DNA of 5,785 nt, taken from NCBI GenBank assembly GCA_023301405.1, contig JALZUX010000624.1:1-5785 (forward strand), given 5' to 3'. The DNA comes from Granulosicoccaceae bacterium. GTDB lineage: Bacteria; Pseudomonadota; Gammaproteobacteria; Granulosicoccales; Granulosicoccaceae. Within the stretch, counting starts at the first letter, position 1, and each line of letters opens with the position of its first letter. The notes under the pieces were generated by a model. That model saw nothing but the letters and a program-made list of their open reading frames with translations. It was not told where the DNA came from and did no database searches. A program made the translations under genes and the position numbers. Below, in pieces: positions 1 through 5,685 of the stretch.

Positions 1-602
1 GTGGTTTCGGGGTCTCTAGTCAGCAATCGCCTGATTGGTAGTACGCCTTGGAAATAACCAAAGCGATCAGTGATCATGATGCGATCAGTATGGCGTGGCA
101 TTTCTCCTCTCTGGCGTAAGTAGCGCAGCACGACATCAAGTGTGACGTCGGCGCGTACTGTTATTGCGTCAAGATCCATCAGGCCGCCAGCGCTGTCTTC
201 CGGATAGGACAGAACGGTCTCGACACGTAACCTGTTTTGATTGTCCATCCCTCGCAGGACTTCACCGGTCACGGTGTCAGGCAAAGACTGAACAAAGTCT
301 GCCAGATCGTCGATATCCAGGTTTCCTGTTATCGCAACGAGTTCATCGGTGCCTATTTCTTTGATCAGGGAGTCGCGAACTTCGTCACCAACCTCAAGCA
401 GAATTTCACCTTCGTCTTTTACCTCGATATAGTCCCAGAGTAGTTTTCTTTTTGACTTGGGTAGGGACTCTAGAAGATCGGCGACTTCGGCTGGTTGCAG
501 TGCACGAATTAAATTGTGTGCGGCGATGAAGCTGCCGCTGTTAAGAATTTCAGCAACAGCATTTTGCTTGTCGCTATTAATTTTTTTTACCGAGTCAGGC
601 AT
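1..602 (-). CDS. mgtE: Magnesium transporter MgtE, N-terminal part (3' end outside window)
   Basis: MgtE is a dimeric Mg2+ channel/transporter of the inner membrane whose cytoplasmic N and CBS domains sense Mg2+ and gate the pore. Two hundred codons are visible and the frame stays open to the window edge. Residues about 15-135 match the MgtE N domain, with motifs such as LQPAEVADLLESLP (35-48) and DEGEILLEVGDEVR (63-76). The CBS domain opens at SAGGLM (137-142). The second CBS domain and the membrane helices lie beyond the edge. The ATG at 602 is the only usable start, because an in-frame TAA lies 33 nt upstream and no other start codon falls between. No good Shine-Dalgarno sits close to it; an AGGG lies 18 nt upstream. 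The gene follows ptsI by 50 nt on the same strand, so co-transcription is likely. Family call is secure; the role in this cluster is inferred only from position. Confidence 0.93.
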   Translation of the reverse strand, partial: MPDSVKKINSDKQNAVAEILNSGSFIAAHNLIRALQPAEVADLLESLPKSKRKLLWDYIEVKDEGEILLEVGDEVRDSLIKEIGTDELVAITGNLDIDDLADFVQSLPDTVTGEVLRGMDNQNRLRVETVLSYPEDSAGGLMDLDAITVRADVTLDVVLRYLRQRGEMPRHTDRIMITDRFGYFQGVLPIRRLLTRDPET

Positions 603-613
603 GTTGGTACTGT

Positions 614-636
614 AAGCAGCCCTGTGGATTCTGCTT
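614..636 (-). promoter_or_regulatory. Small inverted repeat in the ptsI-mgtE gap holding the SD-like AGGG
   Basis: In the 50-nt ptsI-mgtE gap the minus strand has AAGCAG, an 11-nt loop, then CTGCTT, a perfect 6-bp inverted repeat. The loop carries AGGG (620-623), the only SD-like sequence before the mgtE ATG, but 18 nt away. Folding does not bring it closer by itself. No T-tract follows, so it is not a classical intrinsic terminator. It could be a weak translational control element or a chance pairing. Confidence 0.25.
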
Positions 637-652
637 TACTATATTGACGAAG

Positions 653-2386
653 CTATTCATTCAGGCGTTTTAGGAGATCTATTTGTTTGGATTTGTCACT
701 GCTGTGCAGAAGGGCCAGGGCGCGCCGTCTGATTGTGCTGATATTAGTGCCGCGTAAGACGCTTTTAATTTCCAGTATCGAGTTGGGAGGCATACTGAAT
801 TCGCGCAAGCCAAGCCCTAACAGGAGGCGTGTATAACTGGAATTGCCTGCCATTTCACCGCACATAGTCACGGGGATTTTTTGCTTTGCGCCGGCGTCAA
901 TAATGATCTTAATGAGTGATAATACTGCCGGATTCAACGGGTCATAAAGGTAGTTTACCTGGTCATCAATACGATCGATAGCGAGGGTGTACTGGATCAG
1001 ATCGTTTGTTCCTATGGATAAAAAATCAAGATGTTGGGCAAAGTGAGATGATGAAATAGCCGCAGCGGGGACTTCTATCATGCCGCCGATCGGAATTTTA
1101 TCGTTAAACTTAATGCCTTTACTGCGTAGTGAATCTTTGGTTGTTTCCAGTAACTGAATGGCTTGGTGTAACTCGGTTACTGTGGTCAGCATGGGAAACA
1201 TGATTTTAATCGGGCCTTTCGCTGAGGCTCGTAAAATAGCACGCAGTTGGGGTACAAATAACGACGGATCATTCAGGCAAAGGCGAATGCCGCGCAAACC
1301 CATAGCGGGGTTGTGTGCCAGTGGGCCGGTGGCGACGGTGTCTACCTCTTTGTCGGCACCCAGATCAACGGTTCTTATTGTCAATGGAGCACCGCGTAAG
1401 GCCTTTAAAACACGCATGTAAGTTTTAAAGTGCTCTTCTTCATCAGGAATATCGTCCCGACGCATGTATAAAAATTCGGTGCGATAAAGACCAACCCCAG
1501 CGGCATTTACTTTGCGAAGTGCCTTGAGATCGTCTTCAATTTCAATGTTGGCCAGCAGTGTGATTTTTTCGCCGCTTTTGGTGCGAGGCTTGGTGTCGGT
1601 GAGTTTGACCAGTTCCCGCACTTTGCGTTTTATTTCACGCTGACGTTTTTGAAAGTGGATGATGCTCCCTTCGTCAGGGTCAGCCATGACCATGCCGTTT
1701 TCACCGTCGATCACCAGAGGCTCGCCTGCGTTCAAGTATCGGCGCGCTTCGGTTAGTCCTACGATTGCAGGTATATTCAGGCTGCGGGCCAGAATTGCGG
1801 TATGCGAGAGCGGGCCGCCCATTTCGGTGACAAATCCGGCTACGCCATTATGTTGCATCAGTACCGTATCGGCCGGGGTCAGGTCATCAGCGACGATAAT
1901 CTGGTTTTTCCAGTTTTGTGCTTCTTCAACTTCCCCGGTTTTACCACCGCTGACTAGCGCTTTCATCACCCGGTTGAAAACGTGCTTTACGTCGTCGCGT
2001 CGGGTGGCTATGTAGGGGTCGTCCATAGATTCAAATACTTTGACAATGCCATCACGCTGAAGCTTAAGTGCCCATTCAGCGTTGCATAGGTTTTGCTTGA
2101 TCATATCCACTGGAGTGCTTGCTAGCATAGAGTCGTCTAGCATCAACAGGTGTGTTTCAATAAATGCACTGATGTCTTCGGGGGAATCTTTAGGGATGCC
2201 GTCTTTAACTTTCAAGAGTTGCTTGCGGGCAAACGCATGGGCTGTTTTAAAGCGGCGGACTTCAGCAGAAATTTGTTTTTTTTCGATTGATTTTTCGATT
2301 ATTTCTGGCTGATCGCGATGCAAGACGAACACGGGGCCAATGGATACCCCACGCGAAACGCCCATGCCTGTGAGCATTAATGCCAT
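653..2386 (-). CDS. ptsI: Phosphoenolpyruvate-protein phosphotransferase (PTS enzyme I)
   Basis: Cytoplasmic enzyme I autophosphorylates from PEP and passes the phosphate to His15 of HPr. At 577 residues it matches the usual EI length and starts directly with the EI N-terminal domain, so there is no GAF domain as in PtsP (EI-Ntr). Domains: HPr-binding/N domain (about 5-130), phosphohistidine domain with GGPLSHTAILARS (190-202, active His195), then the PEP-binding barrel with GVGLYRTEF (297-305), RTVDLGADK (338-346), IGTNDLIQYTLAIDR (458-472) and MCGEMAG (508-514, catalytic-type Cys509). All key motifs are intact. The ATG overlaps the HPr stop by one base (TAATG), indicating translational coupling, with a weak GAG about 8 nt upstream. 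A second ATG at codon 4 is a poorer choice. Stop is TAG. An A8 run lies at codons 35-37. Some annotations would name this type ptsP; the lack of a GAF domain argues for ptsI. Confidence 0.96.
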   Translation of the reverse strand: MALMLTGMGVSRGVSIGPVFVLHRDQPEIIEKSIEKKQISAEVRRFKTAHAFARKQLLKVKDGIPKDSPEDISAFIETHLLMLDDSMLASTPVDMIKQNLCNAEWALKLQRDGIVKVFESMDDPYIATRRDDVKHVFNRVMKALVSGGKTGEVEEAQNWKNQIIVADDLTPADTVLMQHNGVAGFVTEMGGPLSHTAILARSLNIPAIVGLTEARRYLNAGEPLVIDGENGMVMADPDEGSIIHFQKRQREIKRKVRELVKLTDTKPRTKSGEKITLLANIEIEDDLKALRKVNAAGVGLYRTEFLYMRRDDIPDEEEHFKTYMRVLKALRGAPLTIRTVDLGADKEVDTVATGPLAHNPAMGLRGIRLCLNDPSLFVPQLRAILRASAKGPIKIMFPMLTTVTELHQAIQLLETTKDSLRSKGIKFNDKIPIGGMIEVPAAAISSSHFAQHLDFLSIGTNDLIQYTLAIDRIDDQVNYLYDPLNPAVLSLIKIIIDAGAKQKIPVTMCGEMAGNSSYTRLLLGLGLREFSMPPNSILEIKSVLRGTNISTIRRRALALLHSSDKSKQIDLLKRLNE

Positions 2387-2655
2387 TATTCAGGCTCGCC
2401 AAACTTATCTGTAATGAGCTGTTCAACCGCTACGAGTGCGGTGTCTTCTTCGTTTCCTTCAACGAATACAGTAACTGTATTACCGCGACTGGCGGCAAGC
2501 ATCATTACACCCATGATGCTTTTAGCATTCACCCGTTGATCTGCCTTTTGAATGTCTATGTTGCAGTCGTAGCTGCTGGCTAGTTTGACGAGCTTTGCAG
2601 CAGCTCTGGCATGCAAGCCGAGTTTATTTACAATTTCAATGTCTTTCTCTAGCAC
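2386..2655 (-). CDS. ptsH: HPr family phosphocarrier protein (PtsH/PtsO type), GTG start
   Basis: HPr is the small phosphocarrier between enzyme I and EIIA proteins. The 89-residue product has the full signature KLGLHARAAAK (11-21) with active His15, and NAKSIMGVMML (43-53) with Ser46, the regulatory site for HPr kinase. The HARAAA form, with Ala where many HPr proteins have Pro18, resembles PtsO-type proteins linked to rpoN in Pseudomonas. The start codon is GTG at 2655, supported by an AGAGGG Shine-Dalgarno about 7-8 nt upstream; no ATG is available at the right place. It lies 44 nt after rapZ and overlaps ptsI by one base. The presence of hprK two genes upstream makes Ser46 phosphorylation likely. 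The choice between ptsH, ptsO and npr is a naming matter: context suggests a regulatory PTS, because no EIIB or EIIC gene is seen. Confidence 0.95.
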   Translation of the reverse strand: MLEKDIEIVNKLGLHARAAAKLVKLASSYDCNIDIQKADQRVNAKSIMGVMMLAASRGNTVTVFVEGNEEDTALVAVEQLITDKFGEPE

Positions 2656-2699
2656 GTCTTGCCCTCTAAATAATTGTGATCCTCAGCGCTTGCGATGTT

Positions 2700-3554
2700 T
2701 CAGCCGATCTCGCGGTGCTTTATTGTTATCTGATCAATTTTACTATTAACTCGTTTGAATATTTGTTCAACAACGTAGACTGACCGGTGTCTGCCTCCGG
2801 TACAGCCAATAGAGATAGTCAAGTAGGATCTATTTTCAGCTTCGAAGATAGGCGTCCAGTTTAAAAAGAATTCGCTTATGTTGTCGACCATCGCGCCAAC
2901 CAATTCGTGTTCTTCAAGGAACTCGGCAACTGGTTGGTCGCGACCTGTCAGTGGCCGGAGTGCTGTTGACCAGTATGGATTCGGTAGGCAGCGAACATCG
3001 AAGATGAAATCGGTGCCATACGGCGGGCCGTGTTTGAAACCAAACGATTGCAATAAAATATTGAGTGGTTTGCGGTTCAGTCCAAGCACCCGCTTGTGCA
3101 TGATTTCTCGAAGCTGGTGCAAATTCAAATTGCTTGTTTCTATGCCCACGTCGGCTATTTGCTCAACACGCCCTAACAAGGCTCTCTCGGTTTCGATGGC
3201 GGTTTGTAGTGGCGCGCCATGCTTGGACAAGGGGTGCTTACGTCGAGTTTCGCTAAAACGGGTAATCAGGATGTCGTCGCGCGCATCGAGAAAAATAACC
3301 TGCGTTTCAACGCCAAGCGAATTAACCTGCATGATCACTGATTCAAACTGGTCAAGTGGGTCAGCTTCGCCTCTGGCGTCGATCCCAACGGCGACTTGCC
3401 CATAACTGTCTGCGTCTGCGGACATTTTTTTTGCCAAATCCACCAGCATGCTTATCGGTAGATTGTCGACACACAGGTAGCCTTCATCTTCAAGCGTGTG
3501 CAAAGCCACACTTTTGCCGGCCCCTGAAAGACCGCTGATTACCATCATTTGCAT
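2700..3554 (-). CDS. rapZ: RapZ, RNase adapter / nucleotide-binding protein (YvcJ family)
   Basis: RapZ is a cytoplasmic P-loop protein. In E. coli it binds small RNAs, guides RNase E and thereby sets glucosamine-6-phosphate synthase levels. This 284-residue product has the same length as the E. coli protein. Visible motifs: Walker A GLSGAGKS (8-15), the second nucleotide motif DARG (59-62), HPLS (107-110), SFGFKHGPPYGTDFIFDVR (170-188), LPNPYW (190-195) and the C-terminal GCTGGRHRSV (250-259). The extreme C-terminus is less basic than in E. coli, which may matter for RNA binding (inference). The first ATG is chosen because GGAG at the end of hprK lies about 10 nt upstream; further ATGs at codons 3 and 4 are possible. 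It follows hprK after only 4 nt and so is almost certainly translated from the same mRNA. The stop is TGA. An A8 run sits at codons 42-43. Confidence 0.95.
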   Translation of the reverse strand: MQMMVISGLSGAGKSVALHTLEDEGYLCVDNLPISMLVDLAKKMSADADSYGQVAVGIDARGEADPLDQFESVIMQVNSLGVETQVIFLDARDDILITRFSETRRKHPLSKHGAPLQTAIETERALLGRVEQIADVGIETSNLNLHQLREIMHKRVLGLNRKPLNILLQSFGFKHGPPYGTDFIFDVRCLPNPYWSTALRPLTGRDQPVAEFLEEHELVGAMVDNISEFFLNWTPIFEAENRSYLTISIGCTGGRHRSVYVVEQIFKRVNSKIDQITIKHREIG

Positions 3555-3558
3555 TGTA

Positions 3559-4488
3559 TTATGGCTCCAGCATCTGGCTTTGAAGTGTTTCGAATTCTAA
3601 TGCGCTATCGTAACCGCTTTTCTTTAAAAGATAATTACGGACTGCAGCTTCAACTAAAACCGCAAGGTTTCTGCCGGGTGCTACCGGAATGCTGAGCTCT
3701 GATATCTCGACACCAAGAACGTTTCTGCTCTGTTCAGCATGATATAGCCGGGTGTTTTGATCAAACGGGTGTGAGTCATCCATGAGTTCAAGGCGTACGA
3801 TAAATCGCAACATTTTCTGATGTCTGGTGCTTGCGTGCCCATACATTCGTCTTATGTTTATTACGCCCAGTCCACGAACTTCCAGAAAATCACGTAGCAA
3901 AGTAGGGCACGATCCTTCGATGCTGTTATGTGCAATGCGGCGAAATTCTGGTGCGTCATCAGCAACCAAACTATGCCCACGACTGATCAGTTCAAGAGCA
4001 AGCTCGCTTTTACCAATTGAGCTTTCGCCGGTTATCAGTACCCCGGCACCCAAAACTTCCATCAACACACCGTGGATAACAACGCTGTCGCTGAGGCGGC
4101 GTGTGAGGTATTGACCTAGGGTATTGATGACTTTTTGGCAGCGTCGTGGGCTTGTGACGAGGGGCGTGGATGATTGTTCTGCAAGGTCGATGGTTTTCTG
4201 GTCTGGCTCAACACCGTCGGCGATTATCACCAGCTGGCAGTGCTGCTGAAATAGTTCTTGTCGAATCGAAGCGCCAAGACGGACCAGGCCCTCGATTTCG
4301 GTGCGGCCTATTACTTGGATTCGGTTCGGACTAATAAGGTTCAACAGGCCGAGTAGGTTAGGGCGATGTTCTTGTGCAGATTCTTTTTCAATGGATCGGG
4401 TGCCGCCCTCTCGACCCGCTACCCAATTCAGTGATAGCGGTTCCTGAAGCTCTTCAACGAGCTCGTGTGCGGTGAGTGTGGTGGTCAA
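3559..4488 (-). CDS. hprK: HPr kinase/phosphorylase, TTG start
   Basis: HprK/P phosphorylates HPr on Ser46 with ATP or pyrophosphate and reverses the reaction by phosphorolysis, coupling PTS state to energy status. The 309-residue length fits the family. The N-terminal domain (1-130) opens with TAHELVEE...LNWVAG. The kinase core has the conserved HG (139-140), P-loop GESSIGKS (154-161), VADD (175-178), signature LEVRGLGVINIRRMYG (202-217) and PVAPGRNLAVLVEAAVRNY (268-286). The fourth P-loop residue is Ser157, where Gly is common; the minimal GxxxxGKS consensus still holds. The start is TTG at 4488, with AAGG 7 nt upstream and no ATG or GTG in a plausible place. The gene is in the same frame as upstream ptsN, separated by 87 nt, and 4 nt before rapZ. 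Hexameric cytoplasmic enzyme by family knowledge. Its target HPr is encoded two genes downstream. Confidence 0.95.
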   Translation of the reverse strand: MTTTLTAHELVEELQEPLSLNWVAGREGGTRSIEKESAQEHRPNLLGLLNLISPNRIQVIGRTEIEGLVRLGASIRQELFQQHCQLVIIADGVEPDQKTIDLAEQSSTPLVTSPRRCQKVINTLGQYLTRRLSDSVVIHGVLMEVLGAGVLITGESSIGKSELALELISRGHSLVADDAPEFRRIAHNSIEGSCPTLLRDFLEVRGLGVINIRRMYGHASTRHQKMLRFIVRLELMDDSHPFDQNTRLYHAEQSRNVLGVEISELSIPVAPGRNLAVLVEAAVRNYLLKKSGYDSALEFETLQSQMLEP

Positions 4489-4571
4489 GCGTAGGCCTTG
4501 TAGGTGTTGGTGGTGGAAGTCTGCACAGGCGATTCGGGTCTGACAAGTGTGGCAGCCACATCGGTATTCAT
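4485..4571 (-). CDS. Possible 28-codon small ORF bridging ptsN and hprK
   Basis: An ATG at 4571 opens a 28-residue frame that ends in TGA at 4485-4487, overlapping the TTG start of hprK by two bases (TTGA). It fills the whole ptsN-hprK gap. The sequence AGGA formed by the ptsN stop region precedes the ATG, but only 2 nt away, which is shorter than ideal. The peptide begins MNTDVAATLV, is rich in Thr and Val, and has no recognisable domain or membrane segment. Stop-to-start overlap suggests it could couple ptsN translation to hprK, as a leader peptide would. It may equally be chance, since an 87-nt gap often stays open in one frame. Confidence 0.2.
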   Translation of the reverse strand: MNTDVAATLVRPESPVQTSTTNTYKAYA

Positions 4572-4575
4572 TTTC

Positions 4576-5115
4576 CTACGGGGGATCGTTTTTGTCGATG
4601 TCGGTGGCGTTACTTTGCGGTGACGTGTCGGTGCTGCTGTCCCGGCTGATCAGTGTTCGCAAGATTTCTTCGGGGTCTCTGGATTGCCTTATTGCTTCGC
4701 GGTTTTCAGGAGAGTGAAAGAAACTAGCGAGGGAGGCGAGTATGTGAAGATGCTGCTCGTTGTGGTCTTCGGGAATAAGTAGGCCGAAAACGATATCGAC
4801 AGGGATGTCGTCTGGTGCATCGAAAGGCACTGCTTCAGAGAGTGTGAGTAGAGCGCCAATCGGCTCAGAGATAAAGTCAACTCTACCGTGAGGAATGGCG
4901 ATGCCGTGTCCCATGCCGGTGCAGCCGAGCTTTTCACGAGCAGCTAGTGCATCCATTACGTCCATATCGACTCCCTCGTCATCATCATCGTTGATGTCGA
5001 GGGAGTCCTCTATGAGTTGCGCGACGTATTGCAGTGATTTTTTTTTGCTGCTTAACGATGCACCGCACGAGATACGGGATGTATCAAGTAAACTACCAAG
5101 AGTACTGTGTGACAT
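4576..5115 (-). CDS. ptsN: PTS IIA-like nitrogen regulatory protein (EIIA-Ntr, PtsN)
   Basis: EIIA-Ntr is the terminal phosphoacceptor of the nitrogen PTS; in enterics it controls K+ transport and sensor kinases according to its phosphorylation state. The fold is visible across residues 5-155. REKLGCTGMGHGIAIPHGR (60-78) holds the phosphorylated His76, followed by FDAPDDIPVDIVFGLLIP and HLHILASLASFF, both typical of the family. At 179 residues it is longer than E. coli PtsN. The extra length is an acidic stretch at about 41-52 (four consecutive Asp), roughly 7 residues more than E. coli, and a polar Ser/Thr/Asp-rich tail after about 155. The ATG at 5115 fits family N-termini, but the SD is poor (AGG about 15 nt upstream). 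A9 occurs at codons 24-26. It lies 56 nt after hpf, and its TAG stop is in frame with hprK. Assignment is secure; targets in this organism are unknown. Confidence 0.95.
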   Translation of the reverse strand: MSHSTLGSLLDTSRISCGASLSSKKKSLQYVAQLIEDSLDINDDDDEGVDMDVMDALAAREKLGCTGMGHGIAIPHGRVDFISEPIGALLTLSEAVPFDAPDDIPVDIVFGLLIPEDHNEQHLHILASLASFFHSPENREAIRQSRDPEEILRTLISRDSSTDTSPQSNATDIDKNDPP

Positions 5116-5171
5116 TTGCTTGAAGTTTACCTGTGCACGAACGGTATTTTTGAATGTAAGAGCCGGGGTAT

Positions 5172-5507
5172 CTAGATGGGCTCGTCATGTTCAACATTGA
5201 GTTTTTCTTTGTCTTTGCGATGATGATCTTTCACTTTTTCTTTGTGTTTGATTAATTGGCGGTCAAGTTTATCAGTAAGCAAGTCAATAGCGGCATACAT
5301 ATCTGCCTCCATAGTTTCTGCAAACAGCTGGGTGCCTTTTACGTTAACAGTTGCTTCAGCTTTTTGTCTTTGCTTTTCCACAGTCAGTATGACATGAACA
5401 TCGGTTATGTCGTCTGAATGTCTTTCCAGTTTGTCCATTTTCGATGTCACGTGGTGGCGCAGTGAATCGGTGACGTCAAGATGGTGGCCTGTAACTGTTA
5501 GGTTCAT
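5172..5507 (-). CDS. hpf: Ribosome hibernation promoting factor, short form (HPF/YhbH)
   Basis: Short HPF binds the 30S decoding region in stationary phase and promotes 100S ribosome dimers, silencing translation. The 111-residue product has the S30AE/HPF pattern: MNLTVTGHHLDVTDSLR at the N-terminus, EATVNV, and the signature DMYAAIDLLTDKLDRQLIKH (69-88) followed by a Lys-rich helix. The C-terminal dimerisation domain of long HPF is absent, as expected where hpf sits beside rpoN. It has about 16 more residues than E. coli HPF, as a charged tail. The start at 5507 is preferred over an upstream in-frame ATG at 5555, because homologues begin at this Met and AGAGAG lies about 8 nt upstream. The 16 codons added by the upstream start match nothing in the family. 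A 215-nt structured gap separates it from rpoN; ptsN follows after 56 nt. Confidence 0.95.
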   Translation of the reverse strand: MNLTVTGHHLDVTDSLRHHVTSKMDKLERHSDDITDVHVILTVEKQRQKAEATVNVKGTQLFAETMEADMYAAIDLLTDKLDRQLIKHKEKVKDHHRKDKEKLNVEHDEPI

Positions 5508-5540
5508 TAGTAGTCTCTCTCTAGTATTTGATTTTAAAAG

Positions 5541-5566
5541 ACGTGGAAATGACACGTAATCCCGTG
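5541..5566 (-). repeat. Overlapping ACGTG/CACGT/CGTG inverted repeats before the hpf RBS
   Basis: ACGTG (5541-5545) and CACGT (5553-5557) are perfect complements around a 7-nt loop, and CACG (5553-5556) can instead pair with CGTG (5563-5566) around a 6-nt loop. The two pairings exclude each other. The element ends about 20 nt upstream of the hpf SD (AGAGAG, 5515-5520). It could be a protein or RNA control site; stems this short can arise by chance. Confidence 0.3.
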
Positions 5567-5630
5567 TTGGGGTATTGCTTGAAGTGCAGCAGCCGGGACA
5601 GCTGCTTGTCGGGTGATGTGGGATAGCCTA

Positions 5631-5657
5631 AGGGGCGTGATAACACTATCAGCCCCT
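5631..5657 (-). repeat. 11-bp hairpin in the hpf leader
   Basis: AGGGGC (5631-5636) pairs with GCCCCT (5652-5657), and TGATA (5638-5642) with TATCA (5647-5651), with a 4-nt loop and one bulged base at 5637. This is the strongest hairpin seen in the window. Neither strand has a T-run after it, so it is not a standard terminator. A 7-bp direct repeat TCGGGTG flanks it at 5609-5615 and 5660-5666. On the minus strand the AGGGGC arm can pair instead with the CCC at 5662-5664. Confidence 0.5.
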
Positions 5658-5685
5658 GATCGGGTGTGATTGAATCTGTTATGTG

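Noticed and set aside
63..89. Direct repeat GCGATCAGT (63-71 and 81-89)
   Set aside because: It encodes the repeated TDR residues within the MgtE CBS domain, so it is a coding coincidence.
237..443. 68-codon open frame on the plus strand
   Set aside because: Antisense to mgtE, whose frame gives a clear MgtE N domain.
603..652. Mg2+ riboswitch upstream of mgtE
   Set aside because: The gap is only 50 nt, too short for an M-box, and shows no matching structure.
1659..2015. 118-codon open frame on the plus strand
   Set aside because: It is antisense to the phosphohistidine domain of ptsI and its product is low-complexity; shadow of the real gene.
2878..3405. 175-codon open frame on the plus strand
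   Set aside because: It lies fully antisense to rapZ, has no recognisable domain or SD, and rapZ is intact with all family motifs.
4895..5200. 101-codon open frame on the plus strand with Ser-rich product
   Set aside because: The Ser run is the antisense reading of the GAT/Asp-rich stretch of ptsN; no independent coding support.
5508..5555. Longer hpf start giving 16 extra N-terminal residues
   Set aside because: HPF homologues start at the MNLTVTG methionine, and the AGAGAG SD sits correctly for that start only.
5631..5657. Intrinsic terminator after rpoN
   Set aside because: The stem is good but neither strand has a U-tract after it.
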